A stretch of DNA of 64,000 bases from Cryobacterium luteum. GTDB taxonomy: Bacteria; Actinomycetota; Actinomycetes; Actinomycetales; Microbacteriaceae. A program made the position numbers and the translations under genes. The stretch is taken from contig NZ_FOCN01000002.1 of assembly GCF_900110125.1 (NCBI RefSeq), positions 372,001 through 436,000 of the forward strand. The letters are read 5' to 3'. Shown piece by piece: positions 53,142 through 62,310 of the stretch. How positions within the stretch are numbered: the first letter of the stretch is position 1; every line of letters begins with the position of its first letter. The notes under the pieces were generated by a model, which saw only the letters and a list, made by a program, of their open reading frames with translations, did no database searches and was not told where the DNA came from.

Positions 53142-53663
53142 GTGCCAGAGAACACCGAGACATCCACTGTGCTCAAGCCGCTCGTCGGCCTGGTCATGGG
53201 CAGCGACTCCGACTTCACCGTCATGAGCGCTGCTGCGCAAACCCTCAAGGACTTCGGGGTGGCGCACGAAGTGCAGGTGGTTTCGGCGCACCGCACCCCC
53301 GAACGGATGCTCGACTACGGCCGCAGCGCACACGCTCGCGGCCTCAAGGTGATCATCGCCGGAGCCGGGGGAGCCGCGCACCTGCCCGGCATGCTCGCCG
53401 CCATGACCACCCTGCCGGTGGTGGGGGTGCCCGTTCCGCTCGGGCTGCTCGACGGCCTCGACTCGCTGCTGTCGATCGTGCAGATGCCGGCCGGCGTGCC
53501 GGTCGCCACGGTGTCGATCGGCGGGGCGAAGAACGCCGCGCTCATCGCGATCAAGATTCTCGCCACGAGTGACGACGCGTTGCGCCTGAAGCTTGAAGAC
53601 TATTCTGTGCAGCTCCAAGAGCTGGTCGAGCAAAAGAACCGGGACCTCCAAACGCGATTATGA
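53142..53663 (+). CDS. purE: N5-carboxyaminoimidazole ribonucleotide mutase
   Basis: A 173-residue class I PurE that isomerises N5-CAIR to CAIR. The signature [40 protein letters not shown] (catalytic His) and [26 protein letters not shown] are all present, and [23 protein letters not shown] closes the octamer interface. The start is GTG at 53142; the first 15 residues are a short extension. It shares a 4-bp overlap with the LCP gene that follows. Confidence 0.97.
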   Translation: MPENTETSTVLKPLVGLVMGSDSDFTVMSAAAQTLKDFGVAHEVQVVSAHRTPERMLDYGRSAHARGLKVIIAGAGGAAHLPGMLAAMTTLPVVGVPVPLGLLDGLDSLLSIVQMPAGVPVATVSIGGAKNAALIAIKILATSDDALRLKLEDYSVQLQELVEQKNRDLQTRL

Positions 53664-55024
53664 GTAGTGTCTCCGACCCGATCCGGCACCCGAATTCCGG
53701 CTCCACGCGCATCATGACGACGCGTGCGTGGTGGCTTGTCGTACTCAATCTCGTGCTGCCCGGCTCGGCGCAGGTGCTCGCCGGCAACCGCCGGCTCGGT
53801 CGGTTCGGACTTCGCGCCACGCTCACGCTGGTCACCACCGCCATCGTCGCCGGCGCGGTCTACCTGCTCTGGCCCGAGGTGGTGCTCACCGTCTTCACGA
53901 GCACCGTCGGCCTGTGGGTCGCCGCCGCTGTACTCGCGTTTTACGCGCTGACCTGGCTTGTGCTCACCGTCAACACCCTCGGCCTGATCAACCTGGTGAA
54001 GGCCGCTCCCGGCGCCCGCCCGATCATCGCCGCGTTCTCGGCTGCGCTCATGGTCGTGGTGTGCGGCACCGCCGGTTACGGTGCGTTCGTCGCCACCTCG
54101 GCGAGCGGCTTCCTCTCCTCCGTCTTCGTCGGCGGGCCGAGCGAACCGCCGGTCGATGGCCGGTACAACATTCTGCTGCTCGGCGGTGACGCCGGAGCCG
54201 ACCGTGACGGTCTGCGCCCCGACAGCATCTCGGTGGTCAGCATCGACGCCACGACCGGCCAGGCCACAACCATCAGCCTGCCGCGCAACCTGGAAAACGT
54301 GCCGTTCTCGGCTGGCTCCTCGCTTGGCGCGCTCTACCCCGAGGGCTACGGTTCCATCGACGGATGCGACGTGTCGGCCTGCATGCTCAACTCCATCTTC
54401 ACCGAAGCCGAGCTGAAACGCCCCGAGTATTATCCCAACGCCACGGCCGAGGGCAGCTCCCCGGGCATTCAGGCCACGCTCGAGGCGGCGCAGGGCATCA
54501 CCGGGCTCACGATTCAGTACTTCGTGCTCATCGACATGCAGGGCTTCTCCGACCTCATCGACGCCCTCGGCGGCGTCGACATCGACGTGCAGAACCGCGT
54601 GCCGGTGCACACCGACGAGACCTTCAGTGAGGTGTTGTTCTGGTTTGAGCCCGGCATGCAGCACATGGACGGCTACCACGCCCTCTGGTTCGCCCGCTCC
54701 CGGCACGGCACGAGCGACTACGACCGCATGCAGCGTCAGACCCAGATGCAGGAGGCCCTGCTCGCGCAGGCCAGCCCGGCGAACGTGCTCACCAAATTTC
54801 AGGGTGTCGCCGCCGCCGGCACGCGCGTTGTCAAGACCGACGTGCCGCAGGGCATGCTCGGCTACTTCGTGAACCTCGCGTCGAAGACCAAGGAACTGCC
54901 GGTCGTGTCGCTGCCGATGATTCCCGAGAACGGTGTCGACCCCGAAGACCCCGACTACGCCGCGATCCAAGCCATGGTCGCCGCGGCTCTCGCTCCCGCG
55001 CCCACCGCCACCCCCACCCCGTAG
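53660..55024 (+). CDS. LytR-CpsA-Psr (LCP) family protein
   Basis: A 454-residue membrane-anchored phosphotransferase that attaches wall polymers or polysaccharides to peptidoglycan. Four hydrophobic segments lie in the first 140 residues ([71 protein letters not shown]); the extracellular LCP domain has [24 protein letters not shown] (conserved Arg/Asp), [25 protein letters not shown] and [19 protein letters not shown]. It ends in an Ala/Pro/Thr tail. The ATGA overlap with purE is unusual functionally but common in this family. It may attach the polymers made by the glycosyltransferase clusters at both window ends. Confidence 0.93.
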   Translation: MSSVSDPIRHPNSGSTRIMTTRAWWLVVLNLVLPGSAQVLAGNRRLGRFGLRATLTLVTTAIVAGAVYLLWPEVVLTVFTSTVGLWVAAAVLAFYALTWLVLTVNTLGLINLVKAAPGARPIIAAFSAALMVVVCGTAGYGAFVATSASGFLSSVFVGGPSEPPVDGRYNILLLGGDAGADRDGLRPDSISVVSIDATTGQATTISLPRNLENVPFSAGSSLGALYPEGYGSIDGCDVSACMLNSIFTEAELKRPEYYPNATAEGSSPGIQATLEAAQGITGLTIQYFVLIDMQGFSDLIDALGGVDIDVQNRVPVHTDETFSEVLFWFEPGMQHMDGYHALWFARSRHGTSDYDRMQRQTQMQEALLAQASPANVLTKFQGVAAAGTRVVKTDVPQGMLGYFVNLASKTKELPVVSLPMIPENGVDPEDPDYAAIQAMVAAALAPAPTATPTP

Positions 55025-55144
55025 CCCTCACGCCGCCAGTCTCAACCCGCTGGTCGTGTCGGGACAGGCTCGACACCCGAGCCGAGACCGCAATCCCGGC
55101 ACCGCAACCCGCCTGATAAAGGCCCGCATCGCGCAAGCGGATGC

Positions 55145-55522
55145 CTACGAGTGCGTCAACTGGTTCACTCGCTGCGTCGAGAGCCCGAGTAGACGTGCGC
55201 TGTCGCGCTGAGTGATCCCGCGATCGGCGAGCATTCGAACTGCCTCGCGGCGTAGCCGAGCGGCCTCCTTCACAGCCTCGCGCGCCGTCGATTCTTGCTC
55301 GTTGGCGACGGACCACAGTGATTTGACGTCGTCGGGAATCAGAACCGTCACGGAGACCTCTACCTCGCTGGGGTCTACGTTGAGCCACAGAGCGGCGACC
55401 TCGTGCGCGGCATCGTCAATTTCGGAGATCCGGCGCGCCTGGCCTACGGTGTCAAGCTCGGGAATCTGAATGAACCACCACTTTCCGTCACGAATGGCGG
55501 TGGCTTCAAGCTTGCGAATCAT
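55145..55522 (-). CDS. hicB: HicB-like antitoxin with C-terminal HTH
   Basis: A 125-residue protein. The N-terminal 60 residues form the HicB partial RNase H fold (IRDGKWWFIQIPELDTVGQARRISEIDDAAHEVAALWL), which neutralises HicA. The C-terminus is helical with a DNA-binding-like end (AVRMLADRGITQRDSARLLGLSTQRVNQL), fitting autoregulation through the inverted repeat at 55,752-55,793. It lies 12 bp behind the toxin gene, the classic hicA-hicB order. Confidence 0.85.
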   Translation of the reverse strand: MIRKLEATAIRDGKWWFIQIPELDTVGQARRISEIDDAAHEVAALWLNVDPSEVEVSVTVLIPDDVKSLWSVANEQESTAREAVKEAARLRREAVRMLADRGITQRDSARLLGLSTQRVNQLTHS

Positions 55523-55534
55523 GGTCGTTCCTTC

Positions 55535-55744
55535 CTATCGCCAGCTTGGTGGAAACGCTGGGAGCTTCTTCATAAGCTGGCCCACTACTCCTGCGGAAAC
55601 GTCACCATGTGCCGGAATCGATTCCTTGACAGATTCGTCAGGAAGCCCCCAAAGCTCGTGGCTTCCCTTGCCTTGTCGGAGTAATACCCAACCTTGGGAT
55701 CGCAGGAACCGAACCACATCTCGGTATTTCTGCGCTCTTGGCAT
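55535..55744 (-). CDS. hicA: HicA-like mRNA interferase toxin
   Basis: A 69-residue double-stranded-RNA-binding-like toxin that should cleave mRNA when free. The catalytic His29 is in LLRQGKGSHELWGLP, the HicA signature (GSHxxW); the N-terminal helix KYRDVVRFLRSQGWVLL fits as well. Length is normal for HicA. The transcript starts just upstream, where a 9-bp inverted repeat lies eight bases before the ATG. Confidence 0.87.
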   Translation of the reverse strand: MPRAQKYRDVVRFLRSQGWVLLRQGKGSHELWGLPDESVKESIPAHGDVSAGVVGQLMKKLPAFPPSWR

Positions 55745-55751
55745 GATAGTA

Positions 55752-55793
55752 ATCTAGCCCCGGATAGAACGCAATATCACCCCCGGGCTAGAT
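55752..55793 (-). promoter_or_regulatory. inverted repeat upstream of hicA, likely HicB operator
   Basis: Perfect 9-bp arms ATCTAGCCC (55,752-55,760) and GGGCTAGAT (55,785-55,793) are 24 bases apart. The repeat lies between the XRE gene's stop and the hicA start, where a HicAB autoregulatory operator is expected. Spacing of about 33 bases centre to centre suggests two half-sites on one helix face. Confidence 0.55.
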
Positions 55794-55802
55794 AATGCCC
55801 GG

Positions 55803-56063
55803 TCATCGCTCCAGATCGGCAAAGACATCGTCAAGCACATTGTGCGGGTCCGGGGCTCGATCGCTGACATCCAGGGCGAGCTGCAGCACCTGAAGCACGT
55901 CGAAAACGCGAAAGAGTGACACGCCCACCTTCGCGGATTCGAAGTTGACGAGCCATTCCCGAGAGACTCGTGCGCGGTCGGCTACTTGCTGTTGGGTCAG
56001 TCCCAAAGCCTCGCGTTTCTCGCGCGCCACCGCGCCAAGATCCTGTGCGGAACGTGTATACAT
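55803..56063 (-). CDS. XRE-family DNA-binding protein (HipB-like), without HipA
   Basis: An 86-residue helix-turn-helix protein: DLGAVAREKREALGLTQQQVADRARVSREWLVNFESAKVGVSLFRVFDVLQVL, then a short tail. The pattern (VSREWLVNFE-GK-like) resembles HipB antitoxins, whose toxin HipA is normally encoded directly downstream; here the next genes are hicA and hicB. It could be a relic of a hipBA pair or a third regulator of the hicAB locus. The ATG at 56063 is chosen; the frame is open to 56117. Confidence 0.75.
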   Translation of the reverse strand: MYTRSAQDLGAVAREKREALGLTQQQVADRARVSREWLVNFESAKVGVSLFRVFDVLQVLQLALDVSDRAPDPHNVLDDVFADLER

Positions 56064-56144
56064 TTCAGCCTCCACTGTGGATGATCGTGCACATGTGGCC
56101 CGGCACAGTGACCCCACATCGTGGAGCGGACACCGAGGAGTGGG

Positions 56145-56588
56145 TCACCCGTCGGCGATCGGCGGCTCACCCTCGCTGTGCTCACCACCGCGGCGAAACG
56201 AGAACTTCTTGTGCCCGAAGAAGCTCAGCAGTGTCGTCACCAGAAGGATGATCAGCTGGGCGAGCAGCGGCGGCACGCGCACGATCTCCACCAGCAGCGG
56301 CAGCGCGGCCGCATTGATGCCGATCGCCACCAGGTAGACGCTCACGAACCGGGCGAAGTCGCGCAGTACGTGCCCGTGCACCACGAACACAAACCGCCGG
56401 TACAGCACGAAGGCCAGGGTGATGCCGACCACGTAGGAGAGCGCGAGGCTGATCAGGTAGCCGAGGTAGACATCCGCGAACACCCACAGGGTGAAAAACG
56501 AGAAGACCAGATACCCGACCGCCGTGTTCGTGGCGCCGACCGCGAGAAACCGCACCCGCTGGTCCCGCAGAAACCCCAGAAAGCTCAC
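56145..56588 (-). CDS. GtrA-family membrane protein, second copy
   Basis: A 147-residue four-helix GtrA protein: RVRFLAVGATNTAVGYLVFSFF, YLGYLISLALSYVVGITLAFVLYRRFVF (the Y-R-x-V-F variant of the signature), RFVSVYLVAIGINAAALPLL and LIILLVTTLLSFFGHKKFSFR. It should support lipid-linked sugar transfer in the rhamnose-containing locus that starts here. It follows the glycosyltransferase gene by three bases. Confidence 0.88.
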   Translation of the reverse strand: MSFLGFLRDQRVRFLAVGATNTAVGYLVFSFFTLWVFADVYLGYLISLALSYVVGITLAFVLYRRFVFVVHGHVLRDFARFVSVYLVAIGINAAALPLLVEIVRVPPLLAQLIILLVTTLLSFFGHKKFSFRRGGEHSEGEPPIADG

Positions 56589-56591
56589 GAA

Positions 56592-57734
56592 CTACAGGTC
56601 CGCGTGCAGCTGCCAGACCCGTTCGGCGGAGTCGCGCCAGCTGAACGCGCGCGACCGGTCGCCGCCGAAGATGCTCATGCGGTTGCGCAGCACGCTGTCG
56701 CCGAGCACCCGGTTGATGGCTTCGAGCAGCCGGCCGGGGTATTCCTTCGGGTCGGAGCGTTCGACCGCAACGCCGGCGTCGCCGGCCGCTTCCAGCAGGG
56801 CCGGGGCGTCGGAGTGCACAACCGGTGTGCCCAGGTGAAATGCCTCAATGATCGGCAGGGCAAAGCCTTCTTCGAGGCTCGGGTAGACGAACACGCTGGC
56901 CCGGGCAATCACCACGGCCAGATCGGAGTCGCTCAGCCCCGACAGGGCACGTACGCGGCCCGGTGCCAGCCCGGCTTCATCGGCGACCGAGGCGAGGTCG
57001 AGTTCGCCCCAGGTGTCCGGTCCGAGCACGATCAGCGGCAGGTCGGGTGCTCCCGGCAGCCCGAGCGCCGTGATCAGCGCTGTCACGGCCTTGCGCGGGT
57101 CGAGCGAGCCGGAGGTCAGCAGGTACTGCGACGGGAGGTCCAGCGCCTGCAGGCGCTCTTCTACGAGGGGGATGGCCGGCAGCACGAGGCCCCGCCCCAC
57201 GGCGCCGCCGATCACGCGCACCCGGTCGCCGAGGTTCATGATCTCGGTCAGCTGGCGTGCCACGGCGTGGCTGGGCACGACGATGGCGTCGGCGTGCTTG
57301 CGGGCACGCTTGAGCATGCCCTTGGTCCAGGCCACGGTTGCCGGGGTCAGCGACGACGGATGCGTCCACGCCAGCACGTCATGCAGCGTCACCGCAATCT
57401 GGGTGCCGTCCTCGGCCCGGTTGTGGCGGCGCAGCGGTGCGAGCAGTCCCGGCGCGTGAATCAGGCCGGTGCCCGACGACGCGGTCACGCCGAGCGCCCA
57501 GGCCGCAGCGAGCTCGCGTCGGGCCAGCGACGTCTTGTGCAGGTTGCCCAGGCCGGGCAGCGCGGCCTCGATCAGTTCGTACTCTGCGGGGGTCGACGAC
57601 GAGACGATGCCCTCAACGTCGCACCCGGCCGGCGCACTCGCGATCAGCGCGCGGGTGAGTTCCTCGGTGTACCGCCCGATTCCGCCCGGAACCGGGGCGA
57701 CCATCTGGTCGACGACTACCCGCAGAGTGATCAT
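56592..57734 (-). CDS. GT4-family glycosyltransferase (mannosyl/rhamnosyltransferase-like)
   Basis: A 380-residue GT-B enzyme. N-terminal PVPGGIGRYTEELTRALIAS and VTLHDVLAWTHP (family WcfI/RfbU-like), TKGMLKRARKHADAIVVPSHAVARQL, and C-terminal YLLTSGSLDPRKAVTALITALG, LSGLSDSDLAVVIARASVFVYPSLEEGFALPIIEAFHLGTPVV (here given as the EEGFALPIIEAF donor motif). The gene's ATG overlaps the stop of rfbD (ATGA), so it is tied to dTDP-rhamnose supply, which suggests a rhamnosyltransferase. Confidence 0.88.
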   Translation of the reverse strand: MITLRVVVDQMVAPVPGGIGRYTEELTRALIASAPAGCDVEGIVSSSTPAEYELIEAALPGLGNLHKTSLARRELAAAWALGVTASSGTGLIHAPGLLAPLRRHNRAEDGTQIAVTLHDVLAWTHPSSLTPATVAWTKGMLKRARKHADAIVVPSHAVARQLTEIMNLGDRVRVIGGAVGRGLVLPAIPLVEERLQALDLPSQYLLTSGSLDPRKAVTALITALGLPGAPDLPLIVLGPDTWGELDLASVADEAGLAPGRVRALSGLSDSDLAVVIARASVFVYPSLEEGFALPIIEAFHLGTPVVHSDAPALLEAAGDAGVAVERSDPKEYPGRLLEAINRVLGDSVLRNRMSIFGGDRSRAFSWRDSAERVWQLHADL

Positions 57735-58585
57735 GCAGTCTCGAAAACTCCCGCAGCGAAAGCCTCAGCCTGGGCGTCCTGCCAGCTGCGCATCGGCGCA
57801 ATCCCGGCGGCGGCCCAGTGGGCGTGGCCGAGCACCGAGTAAGCCGGCCGCGGTGCGGGCAGCACAAAGGCCGAGCTGTCGGTCGGCAGCACGCGTTCCG
57901 GGTCGAGCCCGGCCAAAGCGAACACGTCGCGGGCCTGGTCGAACTTCGACGCCAGGCCGGAGTTCGTGCCGTGATAGATGCCGGCGGGCGCGTTGGAGTC
58001 GAGCAGCAGCACGATCTGCGCGGCCAGGTCCACCGTCCAGGTGGGCTGGCCCACCTGATCGTTGACGACGTTCAGCGTGTCGCGCGTGGCAGCGGCCTTG
58101 AGCATGGTTTTGGCGAAGTTCGGGCCGTTCTTGCCATACAGCCACGCGGTGCGCACTATGTAGCTGCGCGGCCCGTTCTCCACCTGCACGAAGTCTTCGC
58201 CGGCCGCCTTGGTACGGCCGTAGGCCGAGATCGGGCTGTGCGGCGTGTTCTCGGCGTAGGGCGCGGTGGCACTGCCGTCGAAGACGTAGTCCGTCGAGAT
58301 CTGCACGAGCTTCGCTTGCATAGCGGATGCCGCCACCGCCAGGTTCCACGGTCCCACCGCGTTCACGGCGTAGGCCTCGTCTTCATTCGTTTCGGCGTCG
58401 TCGACCTTGGTATATGCGGCGCAGTTGATGATGACGTCGTACCCGGCGACAGCGGCTGTGACCGCGTCAAGGTCGGTCACGTCGAGGTCGGCACGGCCGA
58501 GAGCCGTCACGTCGCGGCCGGCCAGGGCAATGCGCAGGTCGCGGCCCAGCATGCCCGTGGCGCCGGTGATCAGATAACGGGTCAT
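57731..58585 (-). CDS. rfbD: dTDP-4-dehydrorhamnose reductase
   Basis: A 284-residue SDR that makes dTDP-L-rhamnose with NAD(P)H in the last step of the pathway. Motifs: LITGATGMLGRDLRIAL (cofactor loop), INCAAYTKVDDAETNEDEAYAVN, ISTDYVFDGSA, YGRTKAAGED (Tyr-Lys pair), VRTAWLYGKNGPNF and VGQPTWTVDLA. All are standard RfbD features. One base separates it from rfbB upstream. Confidence 0.95.
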   Translation of the reverse strand: MTRYLITGATGMLGRDLRIALAGRDVTALGRADLDVTDLDAVTAAVAGYDVIINCAAYTKVDDAETNEDEAYAVNAVGPWNLAVAASAMQAKLVQISTDYVFDGSATAPYAENTPHSPISAYGRTKAAGEDFVQVENGPRSYIVRTAWLYGKNGPNFAKTMLKAAATRDTLNVVNDQVGQPTWTVDLAAQIVLLLDSNAPAGIYHGTNSGLASKFDQARDVFALAGLDPERVLPTDSSAFVLPAPRPAYSVLGHAHWAAAGIAPMRSWQDAQAEAFAAGVFETA

Positions 58586-58586
58586 A

Positions 58587-59573
58587 TTAGATCAGAGCCG
58601 CACGAGCCTTGAGCGGTTCCCACCACTGGCGGTTGTCGCGGTACCACTGCACCACGTCGGCGAGACCCTGTTCGAACGGAACCTCGGGGGCATAGCCCAG
58701 TTCGGCCTGAATCTTGCTGATATCCACCGAGTAGCGCAGGTCGTGGCCGAGCCGGTCGGCGACGCGGTCCACGTAGGACCAGTCCTTGCCGGTCGAGTCG
58801 AGCAGCAGCTGGGTGAGTTCCTTGTTGGTGAGCTCGGTGCCGCCGCCGATGTTGTAGATTTCTCCGGCGCGGCCGCCAACGAGCACCATGGCGATGGCGC
58901 GGGTGTGGTCGTCTACGTGCAGCCAATCGCGAATGTTGTTGCCCTCGCCGTAGAGGGGAACGTGCAGGTCGTCGATCAGGTTGCTGACGAACAGTGGAAT
59001 GACCTTTTCGGGAAAGTGGTACGGGCCGTAGTTGTTCGAGCAGCGGGTGATCGACACGTTGAGTCCGTGGGTGCGGTGGTAGCTGCGGGCGAGCAGGTCG
59101 CTGCCGGCCTTCGACGCGCTGTAGGGAGAGTTGGGCTCGAGGGCACGCTCCTCGTTCCAGGAGCCTTCGGCGATGGAGCCGTAGACCTCGTCGGTGGAGA
59201 CATGCACGAACCGGGCCAGCTTGTGGCGAAGCGCCGCGTCGAGCAGCTGCTGCGTGCCGAGCACGTTGGTCTCGACAAAGATCGTCGAGTCCATCACGGA
59301 ACGGTCCACGTGGCTTTCGGCAGCGAAGTGCACCACCGCGTCGAGCCCGGGAAACAGGGTGTCGAGCAGCTTACCGTCGCGGATGTCGCCGTGCACAAAG
59401 GAGTAGCGCGGGGAGTCGGCGATCGGGGCGAGGTTTTCGAGGTTGCCTGAGTAGGTGAGGGCGTCGAGCACGACAACCTCGGCGCCTTCCAGCCCCGGGT
59501 ACTTGTCTTCAATCGTGCGTCGAACAAAGTTGGAGCCGATAAAACCGGCGCCGCCGGTGACGAGGATCTTCAT
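58587..59573 (-). CDS. rfbB: dTDP-glucose 4,6-dehydratase
   Basis: A 328-residue extended SDR that dehydrates dTDP-glucose to the 4-keto-6-deoxy sugar. Motifs: LVTGGAGFIGSNFVRR (NAD loop), HFAAESHVDRSV, VSTDEVYGSIAEG (Asp-Glu pair), PYSASKAGSDLLARSYHRTHG (Tyr-Lys), RCSNNYGPYHFPEKVIPLF and GEGNNIRDWLHVDDH. The first two genes of this leftward run, rfbB-rfbD, share the pathway with rfbC-rfbA on the other strand 1.2 kb away. Confidence 0.96.
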   Translation of the reverse strand: MKILVTGGAGFIGSNFVRRTIEDKYPGLEGAEVVVLDALTYSGNLENLAPIADSPRYSFVHGDIRDGKLLDTLFPGLDAVVHFAAESHVDRSVMDSTIFVETNVLGTQQLLDAALRHKLARFVHVSTDEVYGSIAEGSWNEERALEPNSPYSASKAGSDLLARSYHRTHGLNVSITRCSNNYGPYHFPEKVIPLFVSNLIDDLHVPLYGEGNNIRDWLHVDDHTRAIAMVLVGGRAGEIYNIGGGTELTNKELTQLLLDSTGKDWSYVDRVADRLGHDLRYSVDISKIQAELGYAPEVPFEQGLADVVQWYRDNRQWWEPLKARAALI

Positions 59574-59756
59574 ATAGGAGTAACCGTTCCGTTCGCTTCA
59601 ATGGCCTCCGCGATTCTACCGTGGCCGGGCGGTCGTTCCTGAGTGCGCGTGCAACTCGAACAATTCGCGGGGTGTGAGGATTCGTACCGGGTACTATGAA
59701 CCCACTTGTTTGGGAAAGAATCCAGAATTCGACTGACTTTATCGAGGGAGATCCAC

Positions 59757-60716
59757 TTGAACGATTTAGCCGAGACCAATTCGTCAACCATATCAAGCGA
59801 GGCTTGGTTGGGATCGACGTCGTATTGGAAACCAACCCACATGCCAGTTTCCGCCTGGTTCGGTCACGCCCCGTTTGCCTTTTGGCTAGTGGACGCTATT
59901 CGGCCCCGTTCCGTAGTTGAGCTAGGAACGCACTTAGGTTTCTCCTACTTCGTATTTTGTGAAGCAATCGCACGGCTGCGCTTAGCGTCCACGGCATTCG
60001 CCCTAGACACGTGGGAAGGCGATGATCATGCTGGCGTATATGGCGAAGAGGTGTTCGATTACGTTAGGTCGGTTAATGAGAGTGACTACGCGGCGTTCTC
60101 AACGCTGCTACGTGGATATTTTGATGACTCTTTGATCTCCATTCCGGACGCAAGCGTGGACCTGCTCCACATCGACGGCAGGCATGGGTTTGAGGATGTC
60201 AGTCATGACTTCAACGCTTGGTTGCCAAAGATGTCAAGTCGCGGTGTCGTCATATTTCATGACATTGTCGAACATCAGGACGGTTTTGGAGTGTGGAAAT
60301 TCTGGGATGCGATAAAAGATCAATATCCATCGTTTTCATTCGAGCATTCTCATGGGCTGGGCGTGCTCGGGGTGGGTGCCGATATTTCGTCTGCGATGAG
60401 GGACTTCTTCGATGCCGGCGCATCGATGCCCGACGAGGTGAGGGCATCATATCAGCGCCTTGGCGGAGAGATTGAAGGTCTCGCGGCGCTTCACGTTCGA
60501 CTTCAGAAGGCGGAATTCTTGGCAAACCAATTCTCCCTTCAGGAGGACGCGCTCGAGAATCTGAGAAAGCAAATTCTGGACTTGACGAGGAGCCAATCGG
60601 CCGCCGAGGCCGTCGTTACGGGACTCAATCAGCAGCTACTCGCTGTCCGCGCCAGTACGAGCTGGAGGTTGACCCGGCCTCTCCGGGTAGTAGGTTCAAG
60701 ACTGAAGAAAGGTTGA
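59757..60716 (+). CDS. class I SAM methyltransferase with C-terminal coiled coil
   Basis: A 319-residue protein. The methyltransferase_24-like core has RPRSVVELGTHLGFSYFVFCEAI (SAM loop), FALDTWEGDDHAG, SVDLLHIDGRHGFEDVSHDFNAWLP and GVVIFHDIVEHQDGFGVWKFW. Such proteins methylate sugars of surface glycans. Residues about 255-300 form a heptad-like coiled coil (AALHVRLQKAEFLANQFSLQEDALENLRKQI), ending RASTSWRLTRPLR, a tail often seen in O-antigen glycan-modifying enzymes. The TTG at 59757 has GAGGGAG seven bases upstream, better than any ATG; the frame is open to 59706. GC is near 50%, well below neighbours, which points to horizontal acquisition. Confidence 0.78.
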   Translation: MNDLAETNSSTISSEAWLGSTSYWKPTHMPVSAWFGHAPFAFWLVDAIRPRSVVELGTHLGFSYFVFCEAIARLRLASTAFALDTWEGDDHAGVYGEEVFDYVRSVNESDYAAFSTLLRGYFDDSLISIPDASVDLLHIDGRHGFEDVSHDFNAWLPKMSSRGVVIFHDIVEHQDGFGVWKFWDAIKDQYPSFSFEHSHGLGVLGVGADISSAMRDFFDAGASMPDEVRASYQRLGGEIEGLAALHVRLQKAEFLANQFSLQEDALENLRKQILDLTRSQSAAEAVVTGLNQQLLAVRASTSWRLTRPLRVVGSRLKKG

Positions 60717-60777
60717 AGAAAACCACCCAACGTTGCGCCTTTTGATGTCCGCGAACTGCGATTGCTAGACTCCGAAG

Positions 60778-61386
60778 GTGCAGATTCGTGAACTTTCAAT
60801 CCCTGACTCCTTCGAGATCACCCCCAAACAGTTTGGTGACGACCGAGGAGTATTCCTCGAGTGGTACCGCTTCGACAAGCTCGAAGAGATGGTCGGGCAC
60901 AAACTCGACCTTGCCCAAGCAAACACTTCCGTGTCCAAACGAGGTTCAGTGCGCGGTATACACTTTGCGGACGTCCCGCCGAGCCAGGCAAAGTACGTCA
61001 CCGCCATACACGGTGCCGTTCTCGACTACATCGTCGATATTCGAGTCGGCTCGCCAACGTATGGCCAGTGGGACAGCGTGCTACTTGACGACATCGATCG
61101 CCGCGCGGTCTACATCGCTGAAGGACTCGGTCACTGTTTCGTTGCCCTGACCGACAACGCCACTGTCAGCTATCTCGTGAACAGCACCTTCAGTCCGGGC
61201 CGCGAACACGGCATCAGCCCTCTCGACGAAGAGATCGCGCTCGTGTTCCCGCCCGAGGCCGGCGATCTGTTGCTGTCTGCCAAAGACACCGACGCGCCGA
61301 CTCTTGCTGCTGCTGCAGCTGCCGGCCTGCTTCCAATGTGGGATGCAGCTCGTGAATACTACGCCACATTGAACGACAGGAACTGA
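60778..61386 (+). CDS. rfbC: dTDP-4-dehydrorhamnose 3,5-epimerase
   Basis: A 202-residue cupin enzyme producing the L-configured keto-sugar. Motifs: [36 protein letters not shown] (catalytic His), [47 protein letters not shown] and the [10 protein letters not shown] tail. The start is GTG at 60778. It precedes rfbA by six bases. The middle [16 protein letters not shown] differs from the usual RGLHYQ, as in actinobacterial RmlC. Confidence 0.94.
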   Translation: MQIRELSIPDSFEITPKQFGDDRGVFLEWYRFDKLEEMVGHKLDLAQANTSVSKRGSVRGIHFADVPPSQAKYVTAIHGAVLDYIVDIRVGSPTYGQWDSVLLDDIDRRAVYIAEGLGHCFVALTDNATVSYLVNSTFSPGREHGISPLDEEIALVFPPEAGDLLLSAKDTDAPTLAAAAAAGLLPMWDAAREYYATLNDRN

Positions 61387-61391
61387 CGCAC

Positions 61392-62252
61392 ATGCGCGGA
61401 ATCATTCTCGCCGGTGGCTCGGGCACGCGCCTGTGGCCGATCACCAAAGGCATCTCGAAGCAGCTCATGCCGATCTGGGATAAGCCTATGATCTACTACC
61501 CTCTGTCGACGCTAATGATGGCCGATATCAAGGAAATTCTGATCATCACCACGCCTGAATACAACGAACAATTCAGGGCACTGCTCGGCGACGGTTCGGA
61601 TTTGGGCATTCGCATCGAGTATGCCATTCAGCCTTCTCCAGACGGCCTCGCCCAGGCATTTATCATCGGCGAAGAGTTCATTGGTGATGACAGCGTCGCG
61701 CTCGTGCTCGGCGACAACATCTTCCACGGGGCGGGCTTGGGATCCTCCCTTCGGGGCAACGCCGAGATAGAAGGGGCTCGCATCTTCGCCTACCACGTCA
61801 GTAATCCGACCGCGTATGGAGTGGTCGAATTTGACGAATCTGGCATCGCAATCTCGATTGAAGAAAAGCCGACCAAGCCGAAGAGCAATTACGCAGTACC
61901 TGGACTCTATTTCTATGACAATTCCGTAGTCGCCATCGCTAAAACGATTGAGCCAAGTGCTCGAGGCGAGCTCGAGATCAGCACGATCAATGAACATTAC
62001 CTCGCCGAAGCTAAGCTCCAGGTGCAGGTTTTAGATCGAGGCACCGCGTGGCTCGACACCGGCACGTTCGAGTCCATGATGCAAGCTTCCGAGTACGTTC
62101 GTGTTATCGAAGATCGCCAGGGCTTCAAAGTGGGCTGTATAGAAGAGATCGCTTGGCGGGCAGGCTGGATTACCGATGCGCAGCTTGCCGTTCTTGCAGC
62201 GCCCCTGCTCAAAAGCGGATATGGACGCTACCTCGCGCAACTTGCGAAGTAG
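61392..62252 (+). CDS. rfbA: glucose-1-phosphate thymidylyltransferase
   Basis: A 286-residue nucleotidyltransferase that joins dTTP and glucose 1-phosphate, the entry step to dTDP-rhamnose. Motifs: [36 protein letters not shown] (read as GGSGTRLWP then [12 protein letters not shown]), [48 protein letters not shown] and [12 protein letters not shown]. Length is typical. A strong hairpin follows 12 bp after the stop. Confidence 0.96.
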   Translation: MRGIILAGGSGTRLWPITKGISKQLMPIWDKPMIYYPLSTLMMADIKEILIITTPEYNEQFRALLGDGSDLGIRIEYAIQPSPDGLAQAFIIGEEFIGDDSVALVLGDNIFHGAGLGSSLRGNAEIEGARIFAYHVSNPTAYGVVEFDESGIAISIEEKPTKPKSNYAVPGLYFYDNSVVAIAKTIEPSARGELEISTINEHYLAEAKLQVQVLDRGTAWLDTGTFESMMQASEYVRVIEDRQGFKVGCIEEIAWRAGWITDAQLAVLAAPLLKSGYGRYLAQLAK

Positions 62253-62263
62253 GCAAACTCCGA

Positions 62264-62309
62264 CTCTGATGTGTGCCGACTTGTCCAGTGTGACAAGTCG
62301 GTATCAGAG
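62264..62309. terminator. bidirectional terminator-like hairpin between rfbA and a convergent glycosyltransferase
   Basis: Inner arms CCGACTTGTC/GACAAGTCGG (10 bp, perfect, loop CAGTGT) are stacked on outer arms CTCTGAT/ATCAGAG (7 bp). The structure fills the 58 bp between convergent stops. There is no long T tract in either direction. Confidence 0.65.
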
Positions 62310-62310
62310 C

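Noticed and set aside
55025..55144. remnant gene between LCP and hicB
   Set aside because: No frame with codon bias or motif; only short open stretches.
56121..57842. 573-codon open frame on the plus strand
   Set aside because: Antisense to GtrA and GT4 genes with clear motifs; shadow composition.
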